Below, one piece after another: positions 11,449 through 23,664 of a stretch of DNA of 64,000 nucleotides. The notes beneath the pieces are model-generated. The model saw nothing but the letters and a program-made list of their open reading frames with translations. It was not told where the DNA came from and did no database searches. The stretch's first letter is position 1, and every line of letters starts with the position of its first letter. The DNA is from Otis tarda (lineage: Eukaryota; Chordata; Aves; Otidiformes; Otididae). A program made the position numbers and the translations under genes. The stretch is from positions 62,610,987 through 62,674,986 of the forward strand of contig CM048557.1 of the NCBI GenBank assembly GCA_026413225.1, in the 5' to 3' direction.

Positions 11449-11774
11449 GTGAGTGGTGTGGGAAGAGAAATTGCCAATGAAGATTGAGACAAAATACTGT
11501 TCAGTACCTCTGCCTTCTCATCTGTTGTTACCAGTCTGCCAGTCTTGCTCATCAGGGCTGAGTATACTTTCTTTAGCCCTCCTTTTCCGGCTGACATATC
11601 TATAGAAGCCCTTATTATTCCTTGCATCCTTTGCAATCTCAGCTCCAGCCATGCCTTGGCCTTCCTGACCCCATCCCTACACGACCGGGCAGCGTCCCTG
11701 TACTCTTCCCAGGATACCTGTCCCTGCTTCCACTGCCCGTGCATTTCCTTCTTGCCTTTTAATTTGACGAGCAA
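11397..11774 (-). pseudogene. CR1 ORF2 remnant: endonuclease-RT linker
   Basis: This minus-strand frame of about 125 codons corresponds to the region between endonuclease and RT in CR1 ORF2. Recognisable elements are QVSWEEYRDAARSCRDGVRKAK and, further on, [10 protein letters not shown], equivalent to the KAEVLNAFFASVF block. The frame is offset from the RT remnant at 11074-11448, so at least one frameshift lies near 11400-11450. The part of ORF2 upstream of it (11775-11992) is also CR1-like but interrupted by stops. Confidence 0.75.
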
Positions 11775-11992
11775 GTCTCAACTCAGTCATGCGGGTCTCT
11801 TGCCTTCCTTTCCTGCTTTCTTAGACCTGAGGATTGAGAGCTTTTGTGCTTTATGGAAAGCATCCTTAAAGATCTGCCAGCTCTGTTCTGCTCCCTTTTC
11901 CCTCAAGGCAGTTTCCCCATGGGTTCTATTGACTAACTCCTTGAAGAGCTGGAAGTTTGCTTTCATAAAATTCCAGACTGTACTCTTTTCCT

Positions 11993-12340
11993 GAGAAAGC
12001 TCTGGGAAGACCTTATGGCAGCCTTCCAGTACCTAAAGGGGGACTACAGGAAAGACAGGGAGAAACTCTTCAGCAGGGCCTGTTGCAATAGGGTGTGGGG
12101 TAATGGTTTAGAGGTAGATTCAGATTAGACATTAGGAACATTTTTTTTACGATGGGGGTGGTGGAACACTGGCACAGGTTGCCCAGAGAGGTGGTGGATG
12201 CCCCATCCCTGGAAACATTCAAAGCCAGGTTGGACGGGGCTCTGAGGAACCAGATCCAGTTGGAGATGTCCCTGCTCCTTGCAGGAGAGTTGGACTAGAT
12301 GACATTTAAAGGTCCCTTCCAACTCTAGCTATTCTATGAT
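11993..12340 (+). mobile_element. CR1 LINE nested inside an older CR1
   Basis: The plus-strand copy starts within the late ORF2 sequence (GAGAAAGCTCTGGGAAGACC) and passes through CAGCAGGGCCTGTTGCAATA and GGTTGCCCAGAGAGGTGGTGG. It ends in CTATTCTATGAT. It interrupts the minus-strand CR1, whose linker and endonuclease segments lie on either side, so it inserted later. TTTCC is present at 11987-11991 and again at 12340-12344, a possible five-base target duplication, although it could be chance. Confidence 0.9.
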
Positions 12341-12355
12341 TTCCCTCAGGACTGC

Positions 12356-12600
12356 AAACTCCACCAGTGCATGATCACTGCAGCCCAGGCTGCCTCCAGT
12401 CTTGATGTCACCAGTTAGCTCACTTGCATTGGTGACCATCAGGTCCAGTATCACATCCTCTCTGGTAGGGCTGCCTATCACCTGGCTTAGGAAGTTATTC
12501 TCAATGCACTCAAGGAGTTTCCTGGACTGCTTACAGCTCCTGTGCCACTTCTCCAGCTATTGTTGGGGTGCTTAAAGTCCCCAAGCAGGACAAGAGCCTC
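12356..12600 (-). pseudogene. CR1 ORF2 remnant: end of APE endonuclease
   Basis: On the minus strand the sequence encodes FLSQVIGSPTRED and, at 12356-12394, GCSDHALVEF. The latter contains the SDH triplet (12371-12379) that carries the last catalytic histidine of APE-type LINE endonucleases. Upstream codons (GDFKHPN near 12570-12590) match the GDFN block but in another frame, so a frameshift lies between. This enzyme would nick the target DNA. The copy is broken and cannot be expressed as a whole. Confidence 0.8.
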
Positions 12601-12715
12601 TCTCCCTGATTAACTCTTTCGGTGCCAGTCTGATCCCCACTAAGCCATGGGATGGTTACTACTGCTAACAACCCAGCAAAGCAGGGAGGAAGGGGTCTCT
12701 CAGTCAGCAGAAGCA

Positions 12716-14496
12716 CTGTGGCACAGAAACAGAGTCATTTAAAGGAACTCAAGGGGGTAAAAAAAAAAAAATGAAAGTTCCCCAGCGAGTTCCATTTCAG
12801 TTGGAGACAAAGCCTGGGAAGGGTCACCAATAAATGTCTGCATACTCCAAGTCCTGAAGCACTTCATCACCTTAAAATATATACGAGAGCTTTCACAAAA
12901 CATCTATTAAAGCAGCTTCTGGGGCTTAAAGCCACGCTCAACCTCAGGTTTATAGAGAGCCTGCTTTTCCTCTGCAAAATAGAGATCAGCATCGTTCTGG
13001 TCTGAGTACAGGTTGCAGGGAGGAAGAAGAATGAAGAAGAGTGTTTTGGGGTCTTTAAACAGCAGCATGGGGGCTACAGTGAAACGCCAGTGACGTCCCC
13101 GAGGCGGTGCCAGTTTAGCCTCAGCAAGGGAATCTGCACAGCCGATGGGAAGTCCAAAGTCTTAGATAATTTACAAGACATTTTGAATGTGTGTGTTGAA
13201 AGGCACTGAGGGACAGACATTCCCATCTCATCCGGCCTCATGTTAATGGCAGCCGGATAAATGCTCGTTCACTGAGAAGGGAATTATCACTCCTGATGTC
13301 CTTAATCACAACCAACCCAGGAAAAATACCTACAACAAGGCACCTGACAAGTACGTTTAGTGCACGATCAGCTGCTCCTGTCAAATGTTCTCTCATTCTG
13401 CACTCCCATCCCTCTGGCCTGGTTGAAGCAGGTCTGGATTTTGCCTCGGAGCTGACAGAGAAACCAGATCTTTTGCCAGGTGCTGGCTGGACCCAGGGAG
13501 CCGGCGAGCAATTAGCAGGTTTCTATCCAGTGCCTGGCCTGCTATCTCATGGCTCTGTATGTGCTATAGCCGAGGAAATTCAAGCTGTTTCAAGACTCTT
13601 TTGATCTACAGATAGCAGCTGAGATGCTGAGAGTAAGCTTTTTCTGTGCACAAGCCACTACAAACTGTGTCAATCTGTCTCAACCCGAGAGCTGTTGTTC
13701 CGTGCCTTTGACATTCAAGTGGCTTGTTTAGCAAATATATATCACAAAACTCCAGGAACTGAACTCTCCATAAATGACAATTGATTAAACATTCAAGCTA
13801 TATAAAGTACCGAAGCATTGTAACTACATTTTAAAAGGGAAAAAAAAAAACCTTTGAAATTCACTTTAAGCTTTCTTTTCAATTATTTATCACAGAATCT
13901 CAGCCCCATTAAAGTCAGGCTTAATGGGCTTGTTTATATATTACAGCAAACATTCTGCTTTTAATTGCCTGCTGAAAGGCTCTTACATCCGTCTCTCTCA
14001 GCTTTGCAGCAGTACTTAACCGGAAGGCAGGAGCCCAGCGTGGCAGGCGGTGGGCGAATCCTCTCCGCATCTCCATCCTGGGATGCTGAGTGTGGATGAA
14101 ACTCGCCCACAGAGATTAATCTGTCCCTTGAGAGGCTCTTTTGCTGGTCAACTCACCCCGTCTCTCCTCCTCAGTCAGGTACTACATATGGAGATCAGGT
14201 CAACCAGACGATATTACATCTTTTGCCACAGACCCATTACCTCCGTGGGTCTTAGATCCATGTCTGTTCCCATGGTGCAGAATTAATTTGTCCACGGCTT
14301 CTGTTCCCAAGATCCCTCTTTTAATCTCTTCTTTCTCACTGGAAATGATCAAAGTTGGTTCCATGAGGGCTGACGCAATGGAAGACCTATGACATTTCAG
14401 AGCCGGGGGCCCCACAGCAGCGCTTTTGAGGGGGTCAGATGCTGGCTGTATCCTTCTTCTGCTTAATTAGCTGCATCTGGGGACAAACTTTATAGT
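12716..14496. other. Non-genic unique sequence
   Basis: No supported gene or recognised mobile element. Open frames are at most about 100 codons (for example 13296-13604, plus strand) and show no domain. The stretch 13730-13970 is AT-rich and contains short A runs. Confidence 0.6.
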
Positions 14497-14780
14497 AGAG
14501 CTTGTTGCAGCAGGACAAGGTTAATGGTTTTAAAAGAGAAGGAGATAGATTTAGACTAGATATAAGGAATAGGTTTTTTTACAGTGAGGGTTGTGGAAAA
14601 CAGGAACAGGTTGCCCAGAGAGGTGGTGGCTGCCCCATCCCTGGAAACATCCAAGGCCAGGTTGGACGGGGCTCTGAGCAACCTGATCTGGTTGGAGATG
14701 TCCCTGCTCCTTGCAGGGACATTGGACTAAGATGATCTTTAAAGGTCCCTTTCAACCCTAACCATTCCATGATTCTATGA
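14497..14780 (+). mobile_element. CR1 LINE, 5'-truncated 3' end
   Basis: The plus-strand copy begins in the late ORF2 sequence (TTGCAGCAGGACAAGGTTAATGG, shortened relative to the usual CAATAGGACAAGGGGTAATGG). It passes GGTTGCCCAGAGAGGTGGTGG and GGGGCTCTGAGCAACCTG. It ends in CATTCCATGATTCTATGA. It is about 285 bp, has several substitutions and small indels relative to its neighbours, and encodes nothing. Confidence 0.92.
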
Positions 14781-17700
14781 CTGGGGTTGCAGAGGAGGGC
14801 TGAGTATGGGCTGAAGAGCACAGCTGAACAAGATGCATCATTAATTGAGGAAATGAGGGGTATTCTCATGTTTAGCAGCAACTCCTTGAGAACTGGAAAG
14901 GGAAAAGGCTTCTGCTGGTGTGCATTGGGAAGTCTGTAGAATAGCATAAATATCTGTGTGGGCTAGGAATGGCACAGCTGAGGGAAGGTGCAGGAAGGTG
15001 CGGGAAGGTGCGGGAAGGGAAGGTGCGGGAAGGGAAGGGAAGGGAATATTTTGGATCTTTATCTGCAGTCAACCACAGAATCACAAGTCTGCTGTATCAG
15101 TCCAGTATTGTGGCCACCAATATTCCCCCAAAGACCACATGCAAGGCAGAGTATTTCAGACTTCTAAGTCAGTAAATGCACTGTGCTTGGGAAAGCAAAG
15201 AATGCATTACATACACAATTGGAAGAGAAATCACTAACATCGCCCTGTAGGTTTTTCTCTCTATGTGATAATTGCAAGTGAATGTTAGCACTTCTGTGCA
15301 CGGTTGTGTGGCCAGTTCTGACCCTGTTGACCAGAACATCTTGTCTGACTTGCCTTAAGGGGAGAAGAGAAAGAACTTCTTTCTACAAATACACACCAAG
15401 CACAGAGACAACTGTCCTTGTCTGCCATTACCGATATTAAAATAATGAGTTCATATAAAGGCTATGTGAGCAAAAAAAACACTAACTTCACTGTTTCTTA
15501 TTTTTAAGTCCATTTCAACCCCAATGGTTACTTTGAAGATGGAAGAGTAAGTTCTTTGAATTCACTTCAGAGAAATAGCTCCAGCTTCTTCAGAAGTTTG
15601 ATCTTCAGGTACTTCAAGTTTGGAAGAAAAAGGAGAGTTGATGTCATAATGACTTCTGGATTTTGTGCTGAAATTACGTTTTTGGCGCCGTTAAATCCCA
15701 TTGTGTGCTGTGGAGGATATAATGTAATAGTCATCAGAGGCAGGCAGCAGTGAGGTTTACTGGCACTAAAATCAATAGGCACTGAATAAAATGTCTCCAA
15801 ATGATTTAGGATCATGCACACACATCTTCTTTTTGTAAGCTTAAAACCATTTGGAGAGGCATTAATTCATTAAAGGCCTCTTGAAGAATGTCATCATACT
15901 GTGTAGTCTGGGCCTGTGCACATCAAAAGCATCATAGATTGCGGCTTTTATTAAGGAGGCTGGAGAATATAATTCTTCCTGGAGTACAACAGCCTTTAAA
16001 ATATGGTGCACTTTGAGATCAAAACAATGTTTATAGCAATGTAGTTACTAAATATTTTAACATGTACAATATAAAACATAGTGCATCCTGGAATGTGTGT
16101 TTATTCTGCTGAAGTAGCTGCTAGACTTGTCAGATCCATTACAAACCACCATGTAGATTATTTTATTTGTTTTCATTTCCTCTTGGGATTTTTTTTTGGG
16201 TGGGTTTTTTTTTTTAATTTTATTGGTTGCATGATATTTATTTTTAGGTAGGAGCAGCAACCCAAAGCTCAATGCCTTTTCTCTTAAACATCTTGCAGAC
16301 ACGCAATTACCATGTCTATCCTTATTCTTACCTTTGAATGTGGGCATTTATACTTTCACAACAATAATGGGATTGAATCTCTTACTGGGAGGTGCAATAT
16401 GATTCCAATAAAAGGAAATTCTGCAAATACTTTGGAGGTCTGGGGACCTCTTCGTTGCCTGACCCTACACAAGCCTGCAGCTGAAAATGTCACTGTGACA
16501 CAGAAGATAAAACTCAGAGTTTCTCACTCTGGACATGCTGGTTGGCGGAAATCAAGGCGACTCATGGACTCTACCATGGGCCATGGTCATGGGAGCTGCT
16601 CTAACCTATCGTCTCACACTGCGTAGCTGCAAAGCAGATTATGATGGGCCATTTCCTCACCTGGTGCAAGGTGGCATCGCCCTGCAAGTAAGCAGTGGGA
16701 GTACATCAATATGTGGTAACTGAAGAGTCAGCCCAGTGAGTACCCTTTGCAGATTTACCTCTGGATGTCATTTTGACCGCTGAGCAATCCCTCACATTTT
16801 AGCTAGGGCCCATCTGCTGTCAGATGTGCAGAGCAGAAACTCCATGGATTGCTTTGGCAGCAGAGAGGACAGGATCCGTCGTGGTTGCATGTGTGGCAGT
16901 ACGCTTCGGGGGGAGCACGGGCAGTGGTAGCAGTGAAGTGGGGAGCCAGCCCTCACTCCGGAGATGTGCACGATGGATCCCAGCAGCTTGCCATGTGAGC
17001 AAGACCCCTTTGATGTACAGGCTCTCTTCCTGAGGATAGGATTTCACGTGCAGGAAGGGACAGCCTCATCACTCTTCCCTGCCTGCCAAACCACAACAGA
17101 GAAGCTGACCATTAGTTTAAATGCTTAAAATCAGACCCTTCCTTTAAAACAGACGTATCCTCCTAAAACTGCAGAATTAACTACAGTCAATTCAGAGTTG
17201 TAGAGCTTCTGAAGTTCACAGTGCTACCAACACCAGAAGGGAGGACTGGTTTCCCTGGGCCAAATGCTGTGCTCTGCTGGGACACAGCTGACTTCACACG
17301 CCCTGGAAACTTCAAGATCTATGCCAGTTAACAGGATAGCTTAGGGACAGGCATGTCCAGCTGCTTATGGCTGTAAATCTGAAATTGCGGGCATTGAATT
17401 ACAACGGCCACATCCCCTCTGCCCAGCCCTGAAATTCAGGAATGATGGGCATGAGCACAGCATGCGGTGTGGTCAGAGCAATCTGAAGGCAAGAGTGATT
17501 CTCCGTGGTCAACCTGAGCTCATTCCCATGCTGGCTTTTTCCATCTTATTTTATGGAAAATTCTATTTTATTTCTAAATACTGGGAAATTTGTCACAAGG
17601 ACAATAAAATGAACTAGTTTTGACCAGGAAGGCGGGGTGAAATTGAAATGTACTATTTTGTCCTTGTCACTTATGTTTGACAGAGCCTTCTCATGAAGGT

Positions 17701-18516
17701 TTTGACAGAATCTGGGATGGATTTTCCTGTTGTTGCTAGACAGAGGGAGTCCTAGATAGCGACATTTAAGCTCAATTCCATTTTGCAAAAAAAAAAAACA
17801 TTTGCAAGGATCAGTTTCCTTCACAGGTCAAAAAATAATTAGAAAACCTCTGAACCTGTCCCATAAACATGTCCTTTTTAATTGTTTTGCTTCTATTTTT
17901 TTTTTTATTTGCAAGAGCAAAATACATGCACTAAGGCTGGGTTTAGTCAGACTTGCATCATATCCAGCCTCCCCACCAGCAACCTAACTGCAGCACCCAG
18001 GTCCAGCCGCCTTTGCAAGGAGTGAGGTGTCCACAAAGCAGTACAGGGAACGTGCAGTAGGGATGAGGAATCACAGCTGAACCATCCTGCGCGTGGAGGA
18101 GTGGCAAGGAGAAAGGCTAGTTATCTGTACGAAATTCCTGGGCATCTTCCAGCAACTGAAGTTCAAAGAAAACTACATTATTTGAGAAAGCTTTGAAAAT
18201 ATTCATTGAAAGTTACAAAAAAATTGCTACTCAAATTCCAAGGCCTTTTCCTTGATAATTGATATGCTAAATGAATTTCTGCCTGTCCTGATTTTTGCAC
18301 CATTTTACCTGTTAGCAGAAAAACATTATCCTCCATGGAATAAGCTTTAAGACATACACATATCCACAACATCCACAAAGAAGAGTTGAAACTTCAGGAT
18401 TTATTTCATAAATATTAATATTTACATACCTAATAGATTCCCTCTTCCCTTTACAAAGTATATATTCAGGTGCCTGAAAACAGAAACATTCTGGGGTAGA
18501 ATATCACTGCTGCTTT
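14781..18516. other. Non-genic unique sequence
   Basis: No supported gene. A GGAAG-rich tandem tract lies at 14981-15047. Poly-T runs occur at 16190-16216. The interval is AT-rich at 15240-16330 and 17540-17900. Remaining open frames are short and lack domains. Confidence 0.6.
14981..15047 (+). repeat. GGAAGGTGCG / GGAAG tandem tract
   Basis: About four to five ten-base units close to GGAAGGTGCG pass into five-base GGAAG units. The larger unit is plausibly a GGAAG unit with an added GTGCG. Some overlapping open frames (14956-15237) reflect the repeat only. Confidence 0.88.
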
Positions 18517-18937
18517 ATTTGAGGACAGGCTGAGACAGCTGGGGCTGTTCAGCCTGGAGAAGAGAAGGCTCTGGGGAGACCTTAGAGCAGCCCTCCAGTA
18601 CCTAAAAGGGGCCTACAGGAAAAACGGGGAAAAACTCTTCAGTAGGGCCTGTTGTGACAGGACAAGGGGTAATGGTTTCAAAACAGAGGGAGGTAGATTT
18701 AGACTAGATAGAAGGAAGACATTTTTTGCAATCAGAGTTGTAGAACACTGGAACAGATTGCCCAGAGAGGTGGTGGCTGCCCCATCCCTGGAAACATTCA
18801 AGGCCAGGCTGGACTGGGCTCTGAGCAACCTGATCTGGTTGAAGATGTCCCTGCTCCTTGCAGGGGGGTTGGACTGGATGGCCTTTGAAGGTCTCTTCCA
18901 ACCCAAACCATTCTATGATTCTATGATTTTACGATTT
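18517..18937 (+). mobile_element. CR1 LINE, 5'-truncated
   Basis: The copy begins at ATTTGAGGACAGGCTGAGAC, passes CTGGAGAAGAGAAGGCTCTGG and AGGGCCTGTTGTGACAGGAC, and ends in ATTCTATGATTCTATGATTTT. It is about 420 bp and keeps the coding stretch for the ORF2 C-terminus, including the PREVV and LETFKARLD blocks (from 18758). That frame has no stop at the usual ORF2 end and runs about 100 codons into flanking DNA to 19333, which makes an artificial 191-codon frame. Confidence 0.94.
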
Positions 18938-20617
18938 TCATATCATTATGATATTGGACTGCACTGTGTTTTCAATGGGGCTCCCCCCACTCCCTGCTCC
19001 CACAAAGTTCAGCTGAAATCACAATGTCTTCTGAAAAAAAAGATAAACCAGTCCACAGAGTGGGTGCGTGGTGCAGTGGTCTGGTTCAGGAGAGTGCAAG
19101 GGCTGCAAGGTAACGGCTGGCCACGTGCTCCCATTCAAGGTGCTGAAAGAAAAGGGTTCCCTATAAAAGTGCCTGTCACTCTCAGCACATCTCCTTTCCA
19201 CCAGCTGTGCATTAAAGAGGCTGGGGTTATGCTCTTGGGAAACGTTGTGCTCTGGTTTACCCATCCAATGTTTGGGTGGCTGATTATTCCCTGTGTAGTA
19301 ACTGGCTCATCACTGGCAAGGGCAGCCTGCTAGGTGGACCATCAGAGGCCAGGGATGCAGGGGAAGGTGTGTTCAGCCATTCCACGATGGGTGCTGGCCC
19401 TCATCTGGCCGGGGGTGAGCAGGTTTTCTCCAAATGCCGCTGCAGCTTAGTGGCACGGGAGTGGCAGGATACTCTGATAAAGCAGATGGAGCCAGGAAAC
19501 CAAGATGAATGTTTTCATTTCTCTTGCAAAACACATGTCTCTCTCGCTGGCTTCCCAAGTGCTGCCCTGGATGATGCAGAGGAAGAGCAGATGCTGCAGA
19601 GTCTCAGATGTGTGCTGACAGCAAGGACCCTTTGAGAGGTTCTTCTACTGGTGTTTATCCCTGCTCTCAACCGACTCTTTAAACCACAGTAAGGCAGGAT
19701 CCTGCCCTCGATGGTCTATGGTCCGTGTCAGCTACTGGTCTTGAGGGCCTCTCTGAGCATAAGCTGGATTTTAAGCACAGGCTCAAAGCCCCATGAGTCT
19801 AAGCACGAGCGAGCATGGTCTCAGCCATGCTGCTCGGGAGCTTCACCGAAAAAGTATCTGCAGTACATCTCCTTGCGGAAAAGAAACTGCGCCATAACGT
19901 CTCATCTCATCCCAAGGGAAATGCAAAGCAATCAAGCCATTTAAGAATATATTTCAAGCTCTTCATAGCAGGTGTTAGGCACTATTCACCGGCTGCTGAC
20001 AGGAAATGTGTGTGCAATTCTCCTAGGTGCCACGCTCAGAATACGCTTCTTAAGGGCTTGCTGCTTAAAAAATTCTGCAAAGTGTAAATGGCACTCGTAA
20101 AATCAGATAGTAAATTGTCTTATCTGTTTGTCCTGAAAGTGCTCAGCCAGCTGGGTCCTTACTGCACATCAGAGCCAGCCAGCCAACACATCACAGGGCC
20201 GTAAGGAAATGTTGGGAGGAACAGACAAATCCAGGCTAGGAGCTTATCTTAGGAAAACTTTCTAAAGAGAAAACTGAGTTCACGGTCCCATCAGCTGAGG
20301 AATAAATTAAAAGAGGAAATCAGCATTTCTACAGAAGTCATGTAAAAGTGTTTCTCACACCTTCCTTTGCCATCCTGGCCTTGGGACTGAGCAATCAGCA
20401 CAACATAAACCAACAGGTTGTGATGTATTCTCACGGGGGAAAAAACCTTCCTTCCATGTCAACGCTGAGGCACTCCCTTCTGCTACTCACCACAGGGAAA
20501 AAAAAAAACCATGAAAAGAAAAGCCAGCTAGATTTAAAGAGAGTTTTAAAGCCTCTTTTCCCTCCTGTTCCCAGAATAAAAGTAATTGCATAACAAAAGC
20601 CTCTGCAAAGGAACGAC

Positions 20618-20683
20618 AGCGGACATGTGCAGGATCACAGCGGAAGTGTGTGGGATCACCACAGCGGACGTGTGTGGGATCAC
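20618..20683. repeat. Three-unit tandem repeat
   Basis: Units start with AGCGGA and end with GGGATCAC or AGGATCAC, at 20618-20638, 20639-20662 and 20663-20683 (21, 24 and 21 bp). The middle unit has three extra bases. This is a local duplication of unknown significance in a modestly CpG-rich stretch. Confidence 0.85.
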
Positions 20684-21162
20684 AGAGGGAGAGGGGTTTT
20701 TGACTCCGTAAACTGTCCGGTCCAACCCTGTGCACAACCCCTTCCCCAAAAGCACCGGTGGGCCGTGACAGCGACCCTGGCTGGGAACATCCCCCATGAA
20801 TAGGTGCTGTCACTGCCGGTGATGGAGGCACTGCAAGTGCAAGGCAAGAGGGAGGGGACGGCCAAGGGGGTCACCCCCAGGAGCATCTGTTGAGGCCCGG
20901 GACATATGGAGTCTTTATTCCTCCTTGTGGAGGCACGAGCGTTTTCTTCACCTTCTGCCATCCTCTTATTGTGCGAGGGGGCTGTGACCGGCTCTGGGGA
21001 CAGCTGCTGCCTCCTAAGTTGCCTTCTCCGGGGACACCACAAAGGGCCCCATCCCCATCCCCTGCCCGAATCACCTCCCTCATCAATCAGGTGGGCACAG
21101 CATGCTAGGAGGGGTGATGGAAACCTTGGGTCTGGTTACCAGGGGACAAGAAAGTTGAGGCC

Positions 21163-21192
21163 TTTTTTTCTTTTCTTTTTTTTTTTTTTTTT
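21163..21192. repeat. T-rich homopolymer tract
   Basis: A run of T with two isolated C interruptions ends in AAATAATA. Read on the minus strand it is an A-rich tract, but no adjoining retrogene or SINE body is recognisable. Confidence 0.85.
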
Positions 21193-23664
21193 AAATAATA
21201 CTAAGGAAAAAATATGGTGGGCTGCACCTTCCGTGAAAGGGAAAACCACCCTCCCTTTGAATTTCTGTGAATTTTGAAGTACAGATATTTAAAGATGTGG
21301 AGGAAAAAAGTAGTCATCCAGAGCTAATTATACAGCTGTTGAAAAGGCCAGTAAATATGTTACTCAGGGATATATAATACCTTTGATGTAGTTGTAATCC
21401 GACTGAAGTTATTATAGGTTTTCACAGCTGCAAAGCAATCCAGCTTAGGAAGGCTTTTTTTTTTTTTTTTGTAATTTGCAGAAGCAGAAAAGAAATTCTG
21501 CTGCCAAAGCAAAATGAAGATCCTCATACAAACACAGTAACACAGCCTAAGAAAAATTATACTGATGCTGAAGAGTATTAACCTGTCCCAAAGCTTAAAA
21601 GAGTTTACTGGATAATAAACGGCATCAGTGCCTCCAAAAGGGCTAGATTTCAGAAAGGCTCTTCTTTAAGACAATTAAAGCTTTAAATAAAAGTATGACT
21701 TTGCAGTTGGGAATTCTCTATTCCCTTCAAACCAACAGTAAGTATAAGCTGTAAATGCTCTGAAAAAAAAATATGTATTAGGGAATGAAATATAGGAAAG
21801 CTGCTAGCAAACCCCCAACATGTTCATTTAAATTGATCATGGAAGCAATAATATCACGAGGCTTTGTAAATGGATGGGTTAAAAGCTGGAACTTTATTGT
21901 TGTTTTCATTCCCCAGGGCCCTGTGGTAAAACAAGTCTCCACGCAAGATCTCTAGGCACTGAATGAATTATTCACTCAGTTACGGGTCATTAAATGAGGA
22001 TGAACAAGGGCCGGTGTCCATTATAATGTTGTGGTGTAGGAAAATAGACTTATTTTGTGGAGACTGGCATGGACTGGCATGGACTCTCAGGGTGCCTGAT
22101 CATTTCTGCCACAGCTTCTTCTGAACTTCTCCGGTAGAGCAGGGAGGTTGTGAAGCAGCAGTGCAGCTGTATAAATTGGATAAAAGAGGTTTGGGGTTAA
22201 ACCCACAGGTAAAAGACAGGAAACGTTAAGCACGTTCAGATGCTAATTGCAGAGATGTCTATGCTGGTTTTAAGCTGTTACTTTCCTCCAGTTGCTTTTT
22301 GTCATCTTTCTCCTGGAGGCTGCATCCCCCAAGGCGACGCAGCCCTCCCTGAGTTAGCATCTCCCCTCCCAGGCACCTGTGATTGCTGGCTGCTTTCACT
22401 GCAGCATAACCCATAGTTGGGCACTCTTGATTTCATCTTAAATAAATCTGCTCACAGTTTTAGTAACTTTTAGTAACCTTTTGGTGATTTCTAAACCAAA
22501 TTCAAAATAGACTAAAGTAAACTTTTCCTGAGAATGAAGTTTTCCCATACAACACATCACTCTCTGTTAATGAAACTGGGGCAGCCTCTCCACGGTGTCC
22601 AGAAGTGCTGAAATACAGTTTTGCCCTTGGTCTCACTTTCTCCTTGAAAAAAATAGATTTTTTTCTGAGGTCAGGAAAGGGATGAAGTTGCTGTTATCTA
22701 ATTAGTCCACATTTTTGGTGAGAGACAGGATCATGGTGTAGATAAGCCATTCTCTGGGGCTGGAAAGCCAGCGCATCCCATAATCCAGCACTATCTTGTA
22801 TGATCAGAGACAAATATGTAAACATGTCCCCATTTGAACGTAGTCTCTATGGGAATGGTTTAGCCAAACTTTTAATTTAGAACAGGGCAAAAAATACAGT
22901 TAAAACTTCTGGGGCCTTTTTAATCCAAAAAAAAAGGCTAGATTTTTGTTGACTTAAACATTTTGGTAGTTATCTTGATATCTTCATGTTTATTTAGCTT
23001 AAAAAAAAAGCCCCTAACATTTTTAATTTACATTTTCTAAATGAAATATGATGGCTTTTCAGTTGAAATGACCTTCTGCTTAGACATTCAAAAATATTTC
23101 ACAAATCTTCAAAAACAAACCAAAAAGGTGGTGAGTCCTAACTGCTTTCCTCCCACTCTTTTGGAGCTGTCAGAAAAGCAACATGAAAAAAAATAGGAGG
23201 AAAGGGGAAAAAAAAAGGTTGTTATCATGGCCGCATTTCTTGCTGCTTACTCAATCAAAATTCCCAGCAGTTCAAATCCCAAGGTTCAGTTTTCAGTCAG
23301 ATGAAGAGACATCCGCTGAAGTTGATGAGAAAGCACCTGAGGTATGAGCGAAAACTGAGAAAGGACTTCAGGATTTGTTTTAATGACTTAAAAGGACTGT
23401 ACCCTGAGTAAGAAGGTGTTTGTAATGAATTGTAAACCCAAGATGCAGCAAATGCAATTTAGCCTGCTATATTGCTTTTCTTAGTATTATTTTTTTTTTT
23501 GATACTGTTATTGAGCTCAACATACACAACCAGTCTCGAGGGGTGATGAGGAAATAGCTGTTCTCTAATACAGTCTTTCATTTCTGAGCCCTTAGTTCAA
23601 GCCCTTCAGGACACTAATTATCCAGAGTTGTTATCATCCGACAGCTGTCGATGGCCTCTGCAAA

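Larger units (their letters stand above)
10811..12715 (-). mobile_element. CR1 LINE, internally deleted and split
   Basis: A minus-strand CR1 runs from its 3' tail (AGTCATAGAATAG at 10811) to a fuzzy 5' limit near 12715. The first 150 bp are the usual 3' end. At about 10957-10962 the sequence jumps directly into the reverse-transcriptase coding region, so the catalytic half of RT and the rest of ORF2 are missing. The body then continues backwards through RT N-terminus and linker to about 11992. A plus-strand CR1 interrupts it at 11993-12340, and the endonuclease end follows from 12341. Premature stops and frameshifts make it a dead copy. Confidence 0.88.
18938..23600. other. Non-genic unique sequence
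   Basis: No gene or recognised mobile element. A three-unit repeat lies at 20618-20683 and T runs at 21163-21192 and 21457-21470. From about 21280 the sequence is AT-rich and has few open frames, with many short A/T runs. The block 20600-21100 is relatively GC- and CpG-rich and carries overlapping short frames on both strands. Confidence 0.6.

Noticed and set aside
19055-19150. TGGTGCAGTGGT-like sequence resembling a tRNA A box, as in a tRNA-derived SINE
   Set aside because: No matching B box (GGTTCGANTCC) at the right distance, no cloverleaf and no tail.
18758-19333. 191-codon plus-strand frame
   Set aside because: Its first third is the CR1 ORF2 C-terminus. The rest is chance read-through into flanking DNA after loss of the usual stop.
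23255-23300. AGTTCAAATCCCAAG resembling a tRNA T-arm
   Set aside because: The rest of a tRNA cannot be folded around it.
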